A DNA stretch of 64,000 bases from Cytophagales bacterium. GTDB taxonomy: Bacteria > Bacteroidota > Bacteroidia > Cytophagales > 172606-1. Each line of letters opens with the position of its first letter. Position 1 is the stretch's first letter. A program made the position numbers and the translations under genes. The notes under the pieces were generated by a model. That model did not search any database and had not been told where the DNA came from. It saw only the letters and a program-made list of their open reading frames with translations. This document shows, in pieces, positions 26,258-35,595 of the stretch. The stretch is taken from contig JAUJMU010000005.1 in NCBI GenBank assembly GCA_030446715.1, positions 391,709 to 455,708 on the forward strand, read 5' to 3'.

Positions 26258-26671
26258 TTACCTGACCAGCTGCCGTATATCTTCTTCTATGAGGGGCTTT
26301 ACCATGAAATGCCGCACGCCGTAGGTCTGCATCCGCACCCGGTCCTTTGCCGCATCGGAGGATGTCAGGGCTACCACAACCCGGCTGATCAGGTCCTGCT
26401 GACCCAAAGCTTTGAGGCAGTCGAGGAAATCAAAGCCGTCCATACCCGGCATGTTGATGTCGAGCAGGATCAGATCGGGACAGTTTTCGCTCTCCCCCTG
26501 TCCGTTGATGCAGTTCGTTCTGAGGAAGCTGAGTCCTTCACCGGCGCTTTTCACAGGTTTAATCTCCTGCGCTATCTGCATTTCCTCCAGAGTCATACGG
26601 GCTAAAAAGAGGCTGGAGGGGTCGTCATCGATGATGAGGACCTGCTGAAATGCGTATGCTTTTAGTACCAT
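26258..26671 (-). CDS. Single-domain response regulator
   Basis: 137 residues, one receiver domain and nothing else. Acidic pocket Asp15-Asp16-Asp17 (LIIDDDPSSLF), phospho-acceptor Asp71 in LILLDINMPGMDGF, switch Thr in VVALTSSDAAKD, conserved Lys in FMVKPL. It should accept phosphate from one or more neighbouring kinases and signal by protein contact or act as a relay. It is the intact paralog of the broken copy at 12380-12810. The long loop after helix 2 (CINGQGESENCPD) is shared by regulators of this family in the window. Confidence 0.93.
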   Translation of the reverse strand: MVLKAYAFQQVLIIDDDPSSLFLARMTLEEMQIAQEIKPVKSAGEGLSFLRTNCINGQGESENCPDLILLDINMPGMDGFDFLDCLKALGQQDLISRVVVALTSSDAAKDRVRMQTYGVRHFMVKPLIEEDIRQLVR

Positions 26672-27092
26672 AAAAAATAACCGGGTGCTGATCTGCCCCT
26701 GAACTGTTCCGGTACGTCACTTTCACCAAAAGGTTTAAAAAAGCAGCCGGGCAAGGAACTGCCAGCCCTAAAACAAAAATTCAGGAAGTACAATCCGGGC
26801 GTTCAGCAGACTCCGGATTCAGGTTTGCAGTCCAACGGGAATATTCACCTGTAAATCTCCCTTAAGTGAAACCGAAGAGTTCGGTCTGACTGATCCGATT
26901 GTTCATTTTGTTCTTTTCACCCGTCACAATAATTCGGGGTGGAAACCAGGTATAAAAGGCAAACAGGGTCAGAAGGAGCCATGCAATCCATGCCAATACG
27001 GCGGATCGGTTCCTGGCAGCGAATCGCATATCTGTATCCGGTTAAAGAATCCTTGTACCTGTATGGCCTGAAAGGTTTTACCAGATGCCGGA
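26672..27092. other. Intergenic region with duplicated regulator promoter
   Basis: 421 bases. The first ~75 bases match the DNA upstream of the 12.8 kb regulator (AATAACCGGG, then CCAAAAGGTTTAAAAA), so the shared block probably includes the promoter. The rest shows no gene or hairpin. Confidence 0.55.
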
Positions 27093-27528
27093 TCATTCCA
27101 TGGGAAGTTCAATATGAAAAGTAGTGCCTTTATTCTCCTTACTTTCAAACCATATCTTTCCGCCGTGCCATTCCACAATGGTTTTGATGATGGACATGCC
27201 AAGCCCCACCGAGGGTTCTCCTTTCAGGCCGGGACGGCGGGCTTTGGTGAACTTTTCAAAGAGTCCTTCCTGCAAATGCTCCGGTATGCCTACTCCGGTG
27301 TCGGAGACAGAGATCTGCACCGTTTCTTTTTCGGGCTTGATCCGGACCGTGATGACACCTCCGTCAGGGGTAAACTTGATGGCATTGGAAATAAGGTTGT
27401 TGATGACCTGAATGAATTTGTATTCATCGATCGGAACATAGATCTTTTCTTCACCCGTCTTCAACTCGAAGCGCTTGGCAAGGTTTATCTCCGAGCCCTT
27501 GTACTGATCGACTACTGGACTTCACCCA
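27093..27528 (-). pseudogene. Histidine kinase fragment, ATPase domain only
   Basis: The minus frame opens at ~27528 (SPVVDQYKGSEINLAKRFEL) and runs to a stop at 27093. It contains the full ATPase domain: NNLISNAIKFTPDGG, DTGVGI, TKARRPGLKGE, GLGMSIIKTIVEWHGGKIW. PAS and HisKA parts are absent, and the DNA upstream (27541-27865) holds no kinase sequence. It belongs to the subfamily of 23350-24447 and 33340-34426. A product starting at a TTG at 27464 is possible but would lack the phosphorylatable His. Confidence 0.8.
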
Positions 27529-27540
27529 AAAAAATGGTCA

Positions 27541-27865
27541 CTTAGAAAAGAACCGTTTCCAACTTGGGAAAGACTTTACAAACGTAAAGTTTAACGTTCG
27601 AAGCGTGAGACCCTGTCAAGCTGAGTTGGCCTTATGCTATCTCGTCTGGAAAGCGTTTCAGAGAAGGGTGGATTCAGATTATTCAAATCATAATCTGGAA
27701 GGTTCGTGCGACGATCAAACCCAATAAGTGTTATGCCAGCCTATTAGCAGGTTAATACCCGGAGGAGTTTGGTTATTAAATTGTTAATTATGGCATTTAC
27801 AGGCAGTTGGAATAAGTATTATCGAACAAATATGGCCGGCTCTACGTGAGAAAGGGAAAAATTCA
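27541..27865. other. Intergenic region
   Basis: About 325 bases. No supported gene. The last ~90 bases are A/T-rich (GGTTATTAAATTGTTAATTA) and precede the hydrolase gene, so they probably contain its promoter. Confidence 0.5.
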
Positions 27866-29001
27866 ATGCATCCTCCAACTGCTCACGGTGGCCTTGCCAA
27901 CCTGATTGTGCTGGCCCTGCTGGCAACCGACGTGTATTTATTTCGGGAATGGTACCACTACAGGGATTCTCTGCTCCAGGAGCAGTACGCCCGGCGATGT
28001 CTGATTTTTGCCCTCCTGATTGTAGCCTTCTTTGTGGCCGACCGGCTTGTTTTCAGGTTTATCCTGGGAAAAAAGGCGAGGATGAACCCGACAGGAGCCG
28101 CAGCAGCGAAACTATGTATTTGGAAAGACCGGAAGGACACAGCCTGTTTGTTGAGTTTTACGGTCCAAAGGAAGCCCCGCCGATCATTTTGATTCACGGT
28201 TGGGGCAGCAACAGCACTCAGTGGTATTACCTGAAAAAGCACTTATCCACCTCCTGCCGGCTGATCCTGATGGATCTGCCGGGACTGGGCAGATCAGGTA
28301 AACCGAAGAATAAAGACTATTCACTGGTTAAGTTTGCCCGTGACCTGGAGGCAGTCGTTGCGTTATGTGGGGATAAAAAGCCCCTTCTGGCCGGCCATAG
28401 CATCGGGGGAATGACAATTTTAACCTATTGCCGATTGTTTAACCAGGCGTTGCCGGCCAGGATAGCCGGCCTTATCCTCATTAATACTACCTACACCAAT
28501 CCGGTCCGTACTTCTATCCTCAGTGGCTTGCTCACCGCTTTGCAAAAACCCGTCCTTACCCCTTTGCTGCGTGCCATGATTGCCCTGGCCCCACTGGTGC
28601 AATTGCTCAACTGGATCAGGTACTGCAACGGTTCTATGCACTTAAACAACCATATGATCGGATTTGGGGGCAGTGAAACCAGGGGACAATTAGAGCTGGC
28701 CACGTATTTAACCACTGCTTCCCCGGTAGGGGTAATTGCCAGGGGAATGTTAGCCATGTTTGACTACGAAGCTACCCCGGTGCTGGCCTCGGTTTCCATT
28801 CCGGTGCTCATCATTGCTGCCGATAAAGACATATTGACCAAACCCGAGGCCAGTGCGTTCATGGCCCGTAGCATTCCCGGAGCGGAATTAATCGTCTTAA
28901 CGCCTTGCGGGCACATGGGACCCCTGGAAGGAAACGATCAGATGATTGACGCCATCAAACGGTTTGGGGAAAGGGTTTTTGTGGCAGTGCCCTTTGTGTA
29001 G
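27866..29001 (+). CDS. Membrane-anchored alpha/beta hydrolase, -1 frameshift at A-run
   Basis: The first frame from ATG 27866 encodes two hydrophobic helices (LANLIVLALLATDVYLF and CLIFALLIVAFFVADRLVF), then goes out of sense after FILGKK. The -1 frame continues as GEDEPDRSRSSETMYLERPE and a full hydrolase domain: HGWGSNSTQW (oxyanion), AGHSIGGM (nucleophile Ser), ADKD and PCGHMGPLE (acid and His of the triad). Joined length ~378 residues, typical of membrane-anchored Bacteroidota hydrolases. The switch falls on A AAA AAG at 28069-28075 in the correct phase, a known -1 ribosomal slippage site. Either programmed frameshifting or loss of one A. The substrate is unknown. Not obviously linked to the kinases around it. 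Confidence 0.75.
28069..28075 (+). promoter_or_regulatory. Slippery heptamer A AAA AAG, candidate -1 frameshift site
   Basis: Zero-frame codons are GGA AAA AAG; a -1 slip gives AAA AAA GGC, which opens the hydrolase frame. The heptamer is identical to the E. coli dnaX site. I see no convincing stimulatory stem just downstream, so a simple deletion of one A is as likely. Confidence 0.45.
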
Positions 29002-29291
29002 GGAGTAAGCAGTTTACCCCTATCGGTAGCGTTCTGCTTATAGAACGGTTAGCAGCAGGAGAATGGTTTTTTTAAAGCTGCAACAAACTACCGGATTTGA
29101 AGAATCCGTCTTTGGAAGGTGTTGGGGAAATATTTGCTCTCCCGGCGATAGACCACGGGCCTTGCCCTTAACCCCGGAGGCAGAGTCACCGGGCATCAAA
29201 AATCCTTCTGTGGGAAGGGATGATGGTATAGAAGATCGGCCACCCGGGGTTACCAGGAATATACCACTACTAAAACGAATTATAAGGCCAC
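29002..29291. other. Intergenic region
   Basis: 290 bases between convergent genes. CGTTCT/AGAACG at 29029-29046 could form a short hairpin, with a T7 run ~20 bases later. Otherwise empty. Confidence 0.4.
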
Positions 29292-29729
29292 TCAACCAAC
29301 CTCCTTTATCTCGCACTCATCCCGCCTGGCTGACCCGATAAGTTGTCCGAGCGCCGCCTCGTGCAGGGGCTTGGTAAAATACCCGCTGACCGGGTACTGC
29401 TTTATTTTTTCCTCAACCTGGGGTTGAAAGGCAACCGATAGCAGGAATACGCACACCTTGCTGCCCCCGATGCCAGGAATCTTCCGGAGTTGTTCGAATA
29501 CTTCCAGACCGTCGTAGCCCGGCATATTCAGATCCAGCAGCAGTAAATCGGGTAAATGCGCTTGCTGTTCATTCTCCTCAGCCAGCGGCTTGAAAGAGGC
29601 AAGCAGGTCCTCAAATTGGGTAAAGCTTAAAATCTGGTGCCCGATCCGGGCTTCCCGGAGGTCATCTTCAAGCAGAAAAAGAGCTGCCGGATCATCGTCC
29701 AGCAAAAAAACAGTGCGGTAGTAAGACAT
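29292..29729 (-). CDS. Single-domain response regulator
   Basis: 145 residues from the ATG at 29729. Receiver domain only: Asp11-13 (VFLLDDDPAALF), acceptor Asp66 in LLLLDLNMPGYDGL, Lys in YFTKPLHEAAL. The switch region reads VFLLSVAFQPQ, with Ser in place of the usual Thr, which is allowed. It is the most divergent of the intact regulators and has no DNA-binding output. The IS701-type element is inserted ~175 bases upstream, so its promoter could have been altered. Confidence 0.9.
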   Translation of the reverse strand: MSYYRTVFLLDDDPAALFLLEDDLREARIGHQILSFTQFEDLLASFKPLAEENEQQAHLPDLLLLDLNMPGYDGLEVFEQLRKIPGIGGSKVCVFLLSVAFQPQVEEKIKQYPVSGYFTKPLHEAALGQLIGSARRDECEIKEVG

Positions 29730-29897
29730 CAATACAAAGAATAGAGGTTGCACGCAAACAGGTAATAAAATTACTGAACCGGCTCTCCTTCTACAACCTT
29801 TTGAAAGAGTTTTCGTAAAAAGCCGGCTTTTAACAGATACTTGTATTCCTGAGAGGCGTAAAGTACGAAGTGGCAATAGTTTAAGTGCTAAAACTAT

Positions 29898-30934
29898 CTA
29901 AATAGGAGTTACGCAAAGTCTCTAATGAATTGACGTTGTGCCTGCAGAAAGAGGGTTTTCCTGAGGGCATAGAGAGAATCAATAAAGTGGTTGAGGGTAA
30001 AAGCAGCCAGTCTCTGGAAAGCTCTCATTACACAGAACAAGTGGGTTTTGATGGCACTGGTCTTACGAACCAGGAACTTCTCAGCCTGGCAGCACTGCTT
30101 GATGCAGCGAAAGAAGGATTCTACCCGCCAGTGCACCAGGCGGAAGGCTTCAAATTCCTGCCTAGAAAAAAGTACCGGAAAGGCCGGATCTTCTTGTGGC
30201 TGGTACAAAGCGTAGTGTCTCACGTCTCCTTCCTGAGAGACAGTCCGGAACACTTCCACAAAGCCGAATCCTTTCAAATGCGTGTAGAGGCCATCTTGGG
30301 GGATGGATACTTCCTGTAGTTGCTGGTAAAGGGCGGGTTGAGTGGAAACAATACGGTTTTTCTCCAGCCCCACCAGAAAATTCACTTCCAGGTTTTTCAG
30401 GAATTTCAAATTCTCCAGTGAACTATACCAACTATCGGCCGTAACCCACTTTGGTCTCAAACCCCACTGCCACACCTCTTTGAGCATGGCCTGAAAATAG
30501 TCGTTCTTAGTTTTGCCCTCACTGGCCCGGTACACCCGAAAGTTAACCGGTATACTGTAGCCACTACAGGTGGTATAGAGCAGTACAATCAGATTAATTC
30601 CCTTTACGGTTCTGTGATGCTTACCTGACCAGAAAAAACCTGCTAACCCGGTACTGCTCAACTCACTATAAGGCTTATCCAACACCGTGTCATCTACTGT
30701 CAGGGTGCCTCCTGCCAACTCAATACTGTCTTTGACTGCCTGGAACAAATCACTGCCCTGGTAACTGCCTGAAAGCAGAAACCGGTTCACTTCATCATGA
30801 GACACTTCCAGTACCTCACCGGCTTGCACACAACTGCTCTTGGCAGGACTACTCAGTAAGTAGGCGATATATTCCTCAGCTTGCATGTCGGCTGTTTTTA
30901 GCTAATTTAACCCTTCTGCGTAACTCCTACTAAA
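29898..30934. mobile_element. IS701/IS4-type insertion sequence with 5-bp target duplication
   Basis: Element 29903-30929 (1,027 bp). Terminal inverted repeats start TAGGAGTTACGCA at the left end and, reverse-complemented, at the right end, with 1-2 mismatches after that. CTAAA flanks it on both sides (29898-29902 and 30930-30934), a clean target-site duplication. One intact transposase gene occupies nearly the whole element. The perfect duplication and open gene suggest a recent and possibly active insertion. Confidence 0.88.
29909..30886 (-). CDS. IS701-family DDE transposase
   Basis: 325 residues. RNase H-like catalytic core: first Asp in LTVDDTVLDKPY, second Asp in WVTADSWYSS, Glu in VHWRVESFFRCIKQ (Y/H-x-R-x-E type of the IS4/IS701 group). 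An N-terminal helical region (residues 1-50) likely binds the ends. The stop lies within the left terminal repeat, as is usual. Cuts and pastes its own element. Length is a little short of typical IS701 members (~400), but no truncation is evident; the start ATG at 30886 is 40 bases from the right end. Confidence 0.88.
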   Translation of the reverse strand: MQAEEYIAYLLSSPAKSSCVQAGEVLEVSHDEVNRFLLSGSYQGSDLFQAVKDSIELAGGTLTVDDTVLDKPYSELSSTGLAGFFWSGKHHRTVKGINLIVLLYTTCSGYSIPVNFRVYRASEGKTKNDYFQAMLKEVWQWGLRPKWVTADSWYSSLENLKFLKNLEVNFLVGLEKNRIVSTQPALYQQLQEVSIPQDGLYTHLKGFGFVEVFRTVSQEGDVRHYALYQPQEDPAFPVLFSRQEFEAFRLVHWRVESFFRCIKQCCQAEKFLVRKTSAIKTHLFCVMRAFQRLAAFTLNHFIDSLYALRKTLFLQAQRQFIRDFA

Positions 30935-31166
30935 GAAAGGAGTGTTGGGTACAAGCTTTGCGCCAGGCCGGCACGGACGGTGTAAGTACCAGGCAGATAA
31001 GTTTTTCGATTTTTTCCATTGACCTTTCGCAAAATATTGATGGGGGACGATGGCAGCAGTACACAGGCGGACGGATGGCCGGGCAGTTCGGTGGGAAGAG
31101 TGCCCCCGATTGCGGCAAACTCTTTACGAACAGATACGTAGAGAATGTATTAATTATTTTTTGAGT

Positions 31167-31400
31167 ATGTCCGCTGCAATTGCTTACCCTCTCTTTAATA
31201 ACCAAACATTCTTCGGGCGTGTTAATCAGGCTACCAGCCGGCAAGAAGACCTGCAATTGCTGCGGGAGCTAGAGCAGCAGTGTGCCAGTCTGGGGCCAGA
31301 AATGTGCCGGTCCTTTTCCGAAGAAGCAGCTTCCCATTTAAGCCATCGGTTTACCCGGGACCTTAGGTTGGATGCGGGCTCATGCGATGTCAACGGTTGA
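31167..31400 (+). CDS. Hypothetical protein, 77 residues
   Basis: ATG at 31167 after an A/T-rich stretch, reading MSAAIAYPLFNNQTFFGRVN, then helical QEDLQLLRELEQQCASLGPE. No signal peptide, no recognised family. It lies between two insertion sequences, in a part of the island with kinase debris. It could be a chance frame. Confidence 0.35.
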   Translation: MSAAIAYPLFNNQTFFGRVNQATSRQEDLQLLRELEQQCASLGPEMCRSFSEEAASHLSHRFTRDLRLDAGSCDVNG

Positions 31401-31597
31401 GCATCCGGAGCCCACATTGAAGTGTCCCTTTTGAGGAAAAAGCAAAACGAGGTGCTACGCAGGGTTGATAGCCAGGGTAATCTTTTCAGATGCTGTAGAA
31501 GTACCCTCCCCGAAAACCCGATAACAGGCGTATCACGAAACTTGTCCGGACTGCCTCCATCGCAGCCGCGGGGTAAATTTAAAATACACGGTAGCGG

Positions 31598-31692
31598 CTA
31601 CACGTTGGCCGTAGAGATGGGTTTTAAGGAAATCTCCACAAAAAGGGAAGTGCCTTTCTGCTGTCCGCTCTCAAACCAGATTTTAACGAATA
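31598..31692 (-). pseudogene. Histidine kinase C-terminal remnant
   Basis: The minus frame reads KIWFESGQQKGTSLFVEISL, matching the closing strand of the ATPase domain in neighbours (KIWFESKENKGTTFHIELPM), then a stop at 31598. The rest of the kinase is missing. It shows that a further copy of the 23 kb-type kinase once lay here. Confidence 0.6.
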
Positions 31693-31789
31693 GCCTGCGT
31701 TTTCAAACTAGAAAAACCAGCACCTTTTCAGCAGGTTAACGTACTGTATTTTTCACCCGCAACCAGCAAGATTACCGGTAGACTTGCCA

Positions 31790-31993
31790 ATGAGCCCTTT
31801 CATCATCGTTTTTACGGCCGATTTGCTTCCGCACCCCGGGCTCACCTCCCAGGTGCAAGCCCTATCGAGCAAATGGGAGGAAACAGGTGAGCAGGTGCGC
31901 TTCAAGGTAGCACCGGGCAAACTCATGCCATTGATTCGCCTGCTAAACCTTCGGCACATTTCTTATAAAGTTGAGTTTCCGGCCAAGTCCTGA
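31790..31993 (+). CDS. Hypothetical protein, 67 residues
   Basis: MSPFIIVFTADLLPHPGLTS with a beta-strand-like start, then a helix (QVQALSSKWEETGE) and a basic strand (QVRFKVAPGKLMPL). The strand-helix-strand pattern and length suggest a small alpha/beta domain. No family recognised. It ends 38 bases before the IS630-type element. Confidence 0.45.
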   Translation: MSPFIIVFTADLLPHPGLTSQVQALSSKWEETGEQVRFKVAPGKLMPLIRLLNLRHISYKVEFPAKS

Positions 31994-32030
31994 CCAAATA
32001 ATGCCCGTATCTGATGAACACTCTATGGTA

Positions 32031-33201
32031 TACACTTCTTAAAGTGGTTTTGGGGATTTTACAGGCATACAGAAGGGCCCTCTTTCAAGTAGAATCGGAG
32101 AGGGGAGAATGTAGGATTTGAAACTTGAGGGTCAGTAGTCGTTTGAGTTCATACCCGTAGTCGTCTAAATGCTCAAAGAAGTGGAGTATGTTGTCTTTAA
32201 AGGACTGGCAGGTGGAATGGAATGAAAGACCGATGGCCTGCTTTTTCATGAAGCGCCACAGCCTTTCGATGAGGTTGAGGTTAGGCGGGTAAGTGGGCAG
32301 GAACCACTGCTTGATCAAGGGCTGCCCTTCCAGCCACTGCTGCAGGAGCTGACTGCGGTAGTAGCGGGCATTATCACAAATGAGTACCAGCTTTTTGCCT
32401 GGATTGCTTGCCAGCAATTTCTCATAGAGGGTAATGGTACTTTGGGCATTGATTGTCTGGGCTTCCACCACCTGATCTACGTCATCGGCTACTGCCTCAC
32501 AAGGATCAAGTGCATTGACGGCCCCATTGAGATTGAGTCTTTTCCTGCCTGAGTTGGCCGGAATATGCTTTTGCTGCCCTCTTTTGATTCGGGCTTTATT
32601 GGTTTGAGTATTGTGGGCAGGATGGGTAGCGTCGGTGAAGCAGACCACCGTGTCCTGGGGTAAATCCTCAATGAACTGCTCAAACCGGGCCACAAACCCG
32701 GGTTGCTTTTGCTCATCAGCTTTGGCTGGCACGGGTGTTAGTTGCTTGTGGACAAAGCCGGGTTTGGTTAGAATTGCCCTTACTGCCGGGTCTGAGTAGT
32801 CTGCCTTAAATTCTCCATATATCCAGTCTCCCACCTCTCTTGCCGTTGGATACAAGCCTTCCTGCACTTGCTGGTCCAACGCCTGGAGTTGCTCCAAACT
32901 GAGTGCTCCCCGGTAAGCCACGTAATTGTCCTTCAGGTACGCCTGGAGTCCTTGCTGAAGATACTTTCGCTTGTAATTGCCCACTGTATCTGAATCAGTT
33001 CCCTGACTTACTGCGATCACTTCATAAGTATACCCCTCGTCGAGCATGATCAGTACCGACAAACGAACATGCTGCTTCTTGTCCCGCGTTTGCCGCCGTA
33101 GCTGCTCAATCTCTGCCCGTTCTTCTTTGCCCGGTCGCATACCCAACTTATACCCTTTTTGCCTATCTTGAGTTTAACCCAAAACCACTTTCATTCCAGT
33201 A
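32031..33201. mobile_element. IS630-type insertion sequence at a TA target
   Basis: Inverted ends share AAAGTGGTTTTGGG (32041-32054 at the left and, reverse-complemented, 33178-33191 at the right). Outside these the ends diverge but both begin TACxxx and abut TA dinucleotides, as expected for IS630/Tc1 elements that duplicate TA. The single transposase gene is intact. About 1.17 kb. Confidence 0.82.
32085..33146 (-). CDS. IS630-family transposase
   Basis: 353 residues. The N-terminal ~110 residues hold a helix-turn-helix (TYEVIAVSQGTDSDTVGNYK) and a linker. The DDE core has Asp in VVCFTDATHPAHN, Asp in LVLICDNARYYRS, and Glu in PPNLNLIERLWRFMKK, the classic IS630 pattern. It acts on the surrounding element and inserts at TA. 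Frame intact from ATG 33146, 55 bases inside the right end. Confidence 0.9.
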   Translation of the reverse strand: MGMRPGKEERAEIEQLRRQTRDKKQHVRLSVLIMLDEGYTYEVIAVSQGTDSDTVGNYKRKYLQQGLQAYLKDNYVAYRGALSLEQLQALDQQVQEGLYPTAREVGDWIYGEFKADYSDPAVRAILTKPGFVHKQLTPVPAKADEQKQPGFVARFEQFIEDLPQDTVVCFTDATHPAHNTQTNKARIKRGQQKHIPANSGRKRLNLNGAVNALDPCEAVADDVDQVVEAQTINAQSTITLYEKLLASNPGKKLVLICDNARYYRSQLLQQWLEGQPLIKQWFLPTYPPNLNLIERLWRFMKKQAIGLSFHSTCQSFKDNILHFFEHLDDYGYELKRLLTLKFQILHSPLSDST

Positions 33202-33339
33202 TATAAGGGGTAGGTAATGAGGACGGTCTCTATCCGCTATTTATTGCTATAATTCTTATTTAGTGCAGTTCCAGAACTTATCTCTGGTGTTACGCGTCTC
33301 AGGAGCGGCCCAAGGGATATCAACGTTTCTCTTTCAGGC

Positions 33340-34426
33340 ATGCAACCTAACGCTTCCCCGCGCGCTTTTCTGGGCGCCCTCACTGAAACCATTGACCAGG
33401 TAGTTTTCGCTTACGGAGTAGATGCCGCTCAGTTTATCTACCTCAATCCAGCTTTTGAAACGGTTTTCGGACAAAATCGGGAAACGCTTGATCCCCGTGC
33501 CTTGCTGGCAAGCGTACACGCCGAAGACCAGGAGTACATAAGCGAGGCTTACCAGGACCTGCTCGGGGGCAAACCCGCCAGCCGCTGGAGTTTCGCGTGC
33601 TGCTGCCCGACGGCCCGGAACGGTGGCTGCGGGTAAAACCCCTGCTGGTCGAGGAAAACGGCACGAGAGCCATTGCCGGGCTGGCCGAAGATATTACCGA
33701 CTTCAAGCACTACTCGGATGTGGAACTCAAGTTTTCCCACAAGAAAAACGGCATCATCCAGGTGCTCTCCCACGACCTGGCCGGTCCGCTGGGCACGATC
33801 CAGTCGCTTTCTTCCCTGGTAGCCACCCGCGTAAGGGAGTACAAGGACGAAGCCCTTAACAACGTAGTGAACTTGATCACCCAGACCAGCAAGGGCAGCC
33901 TGCGCCTGATCCGGGATTTTTAGAACAGGAGTTTCTGGAATCCGTCGAAACTGCCCTTATCAAAGGCCGGGTGAATCTGGTGGAGCGGTTTACCCAAATC
34001 GTCGAACAGTACCAGATTACAGAGCAAAACAATGCCAAACAGTTCATCCTGTATTCCTCTGACCCTTCGGTGTACGCCCAGGTAGATGACGTGAAGTTCT
34101 TTCAGGCCATCACCAACCTTATATCCAATGCCATCAAGTTTACCCCTGATGACGGAATAATCACCATCCGGGTGGAAGATCAGGAAGAGGCGGGTACCGT
34201 ACTGATCACCATTCAGGACAACGGCATAGGCATTCCCGGAAAGTACCACGCCGGCCTGTTCGATAAGTTTACCAAAGCCCGCCGGCCGGGGTTGCACCAG
34301 GAACCCACCACCGGCCTTGGCATGTCCATCGTCAAAACCATCATCGAGTGGCACAAGGGCAGAGTCTGGTTTGAAAGCGAAGAAAACCGAGGCACTACTT
34401 TCTTTGTGGAAGTGCCCAAAGAATAG
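33340..34426 (+). pseudogene. PAS histidine kinase with two frameshifts
   Basis: Three frames join into one kinase of ~362 residues. 33340-33580 gives the PAS part (QFIYLNPAFETVFGQNRETL). 33580-33920 gives LEFRVLLPDGPERWLRVKPL, then HisKA with the His at 33771 in QVLSHDLAGPLGTIQSLSSL. 33920-34426 gives the ATPase domain (NLISNAIKFTPDDG, DNGIGIPG, TGLGMSIVKTIIEWHKGRVW). One added C near 33585 and one added T in the T-run at 33918-33922 would restore the gene. Same architecture as the intact kinase at 23350-24447. As read, no active kinase is made. Confidence 0.85.
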
Positions 34427-34684
34427 CTATCTCCCCTTCTTTGGCTGAGTGGGCGAAAAAATACGTATGCTCACGTTTTTAAAGACTGCTTAACTGTACT
34501 TTTTACGCATGAAGAATCCGTAAAATCAGGTATTGCCGGGAGAGATACATCCGGGTAAATTTATATTTTTGTTACGCAGCCCTATTTTCCTGGTCCACAC
34601 TGTTTACCCTTTCTCGCTGAGGGGGGCAACTGTTTAACACGGGAAGCTTCTGGTGGGTAGGGTATTTTTCTTTTTTCGACTATT
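34427..34684. other. Intergenic region
   Basis: 258 bases, A/T-rich in the middle (ATTTATATTTTTGTTACG). Probably carries the promoter of the receiver-like gene. No gene seen. Confidence 0.4.
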
Positions 34685-35101
34685 ATGAATTGGCAGTCAC
34701 CCGACCAGGCAGCAATCGTTATTTTCACTCCGGCGGTCATCATTGGGCAGGGGCTCAAACGGCAGTTTGAAAAATGGGGCTTTGCTCATACCAGGCTGGT
34801 AACCACGCCCGCACAACTACTGGAAGCCGCTCACGCCACTCTTCCCGCTTTGGTGCTGCTGGATGCCGATCCGGAAGGGGAAATGAATTCCTTTGTGCTG
34901 GCCCGGCAGTTGCAGGGGGAAGACAGGCAAATCCCCGCATTATTTATCACTAAGGCTCTACACCAGCCAATTGCTTTCCAGTCCAGTCAATTTACCACCT
35001 ACCCGCACGGATGGCTGCCCAAGCCCTGCCACGCAGAAGACCTCTGGGGGCAAGTTCGCCTGCTACTGCCCGGGTTGAAGCAGGAACAGCAGCAGGGGTA
35101 A
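34685..35101 (+). CDS. Receiver-like protein lacking the acidic pocket
   Basis: 138 residues with receiver-like strand and helix order. The first strand reads AAIVIFTPAVIIGQG, where true receivers have an acidic DD pair. The candidate acceptor is in LVLLDADPEGEMNSF, the switch strand is PALFITKAL, and KPC follows in WLPKPCHAED. Without the acidic pair Mg2+ binding and phosphorylation are unlikely, so it may act as a pseudo-receiver in protein contacts. Its stop is adjacent to that of the convergent regulator (0 bases between them), so no terminator separates the two. Confidence 0.65.
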   Translation: MNWQSPDQAAIVIFTPAVIIGQGLKRQFEKWGFAHTRLVTTPAQLLEAAHATLPALVLLDADPEGEMNSFVLARQLQGEDRQIPALFITKALHQPIAFQSSQFTTYPHGWLPKPCHAEDLWGQVRLLLPGLKQEQQQG

Positions 35102-35530
35102 TTACACGATAGGCGGCTGATCGGCACTGACAAGCAAAGTTCTTACTTTTTCTTCCGTGAGGGGTTTAACAATATATCCTTTTACGCCGTAGCGTCTGGT
35201 CTTTTCGACATCCTGGCTGTAGCTGGAAGAAGTAAGGACGACTACCCGGCTTTGGATAATATGACTGGCGTTTAGCTTATCGAGTTGCTCAAGCAGTTCA
35301 ATGCCGTCCATGACCGGCATATTCAGATCCAGCAGCACCGGGTCCGGACAATCCACCCGGGCCGCATGCTCATCTATACAGGAACTCTTAAGATGCTCCA
35401 GGGCTCCTTTCCCGTGCTCATACGTAGTGAGGGCTTCAGCCACCTGCATATCTTCCAGAACCGCCTCGCATAAAAACCGGCTGGCCCGGTCATCGTCTAC
35501 CACGAGTACTTTGCGGAAAAGTTTTTTCAT
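35102..35530 (-). CDS. Single-domain response regulator
   Basis: 142 residues. Acidic triad Asp12-14 (VLVVDDDRASRFL), acceptor Asp68 in PVLLDLNMPVMDGI, switch Thr in VVVLTSSSYSQD, Lys in YIVKPLTEEKV. No output domain. Same subfamily as the 26 kb regulator, including the extended loop before strand 3 (CIDEHAARVDCPD). Convergent with the receiver-like gene. A plausible phosphate acceptor for the kinases at 33-43 kb. Confidence 0.92.
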   Translation of the reverse strand: MKKLFRKVLVVDDDRASRFLCEAVLEDMQVAEALTTYEHGKGALEHLKSSCIDEHAARVDCPDPVLLDLNMPVMDGIELLEQLDKLNASHIIQSRVVVLTSSSYSQDVEKTRRYGVKGYIVKPLTEEKVRTLLVSADQPPIV

Positions 35531-35595
35531 AGGGCAACCTGCAACTGGATACGTAGCAGTAGTTTAACTGCCAACAATCCTGTTAGGTTGCTCAG

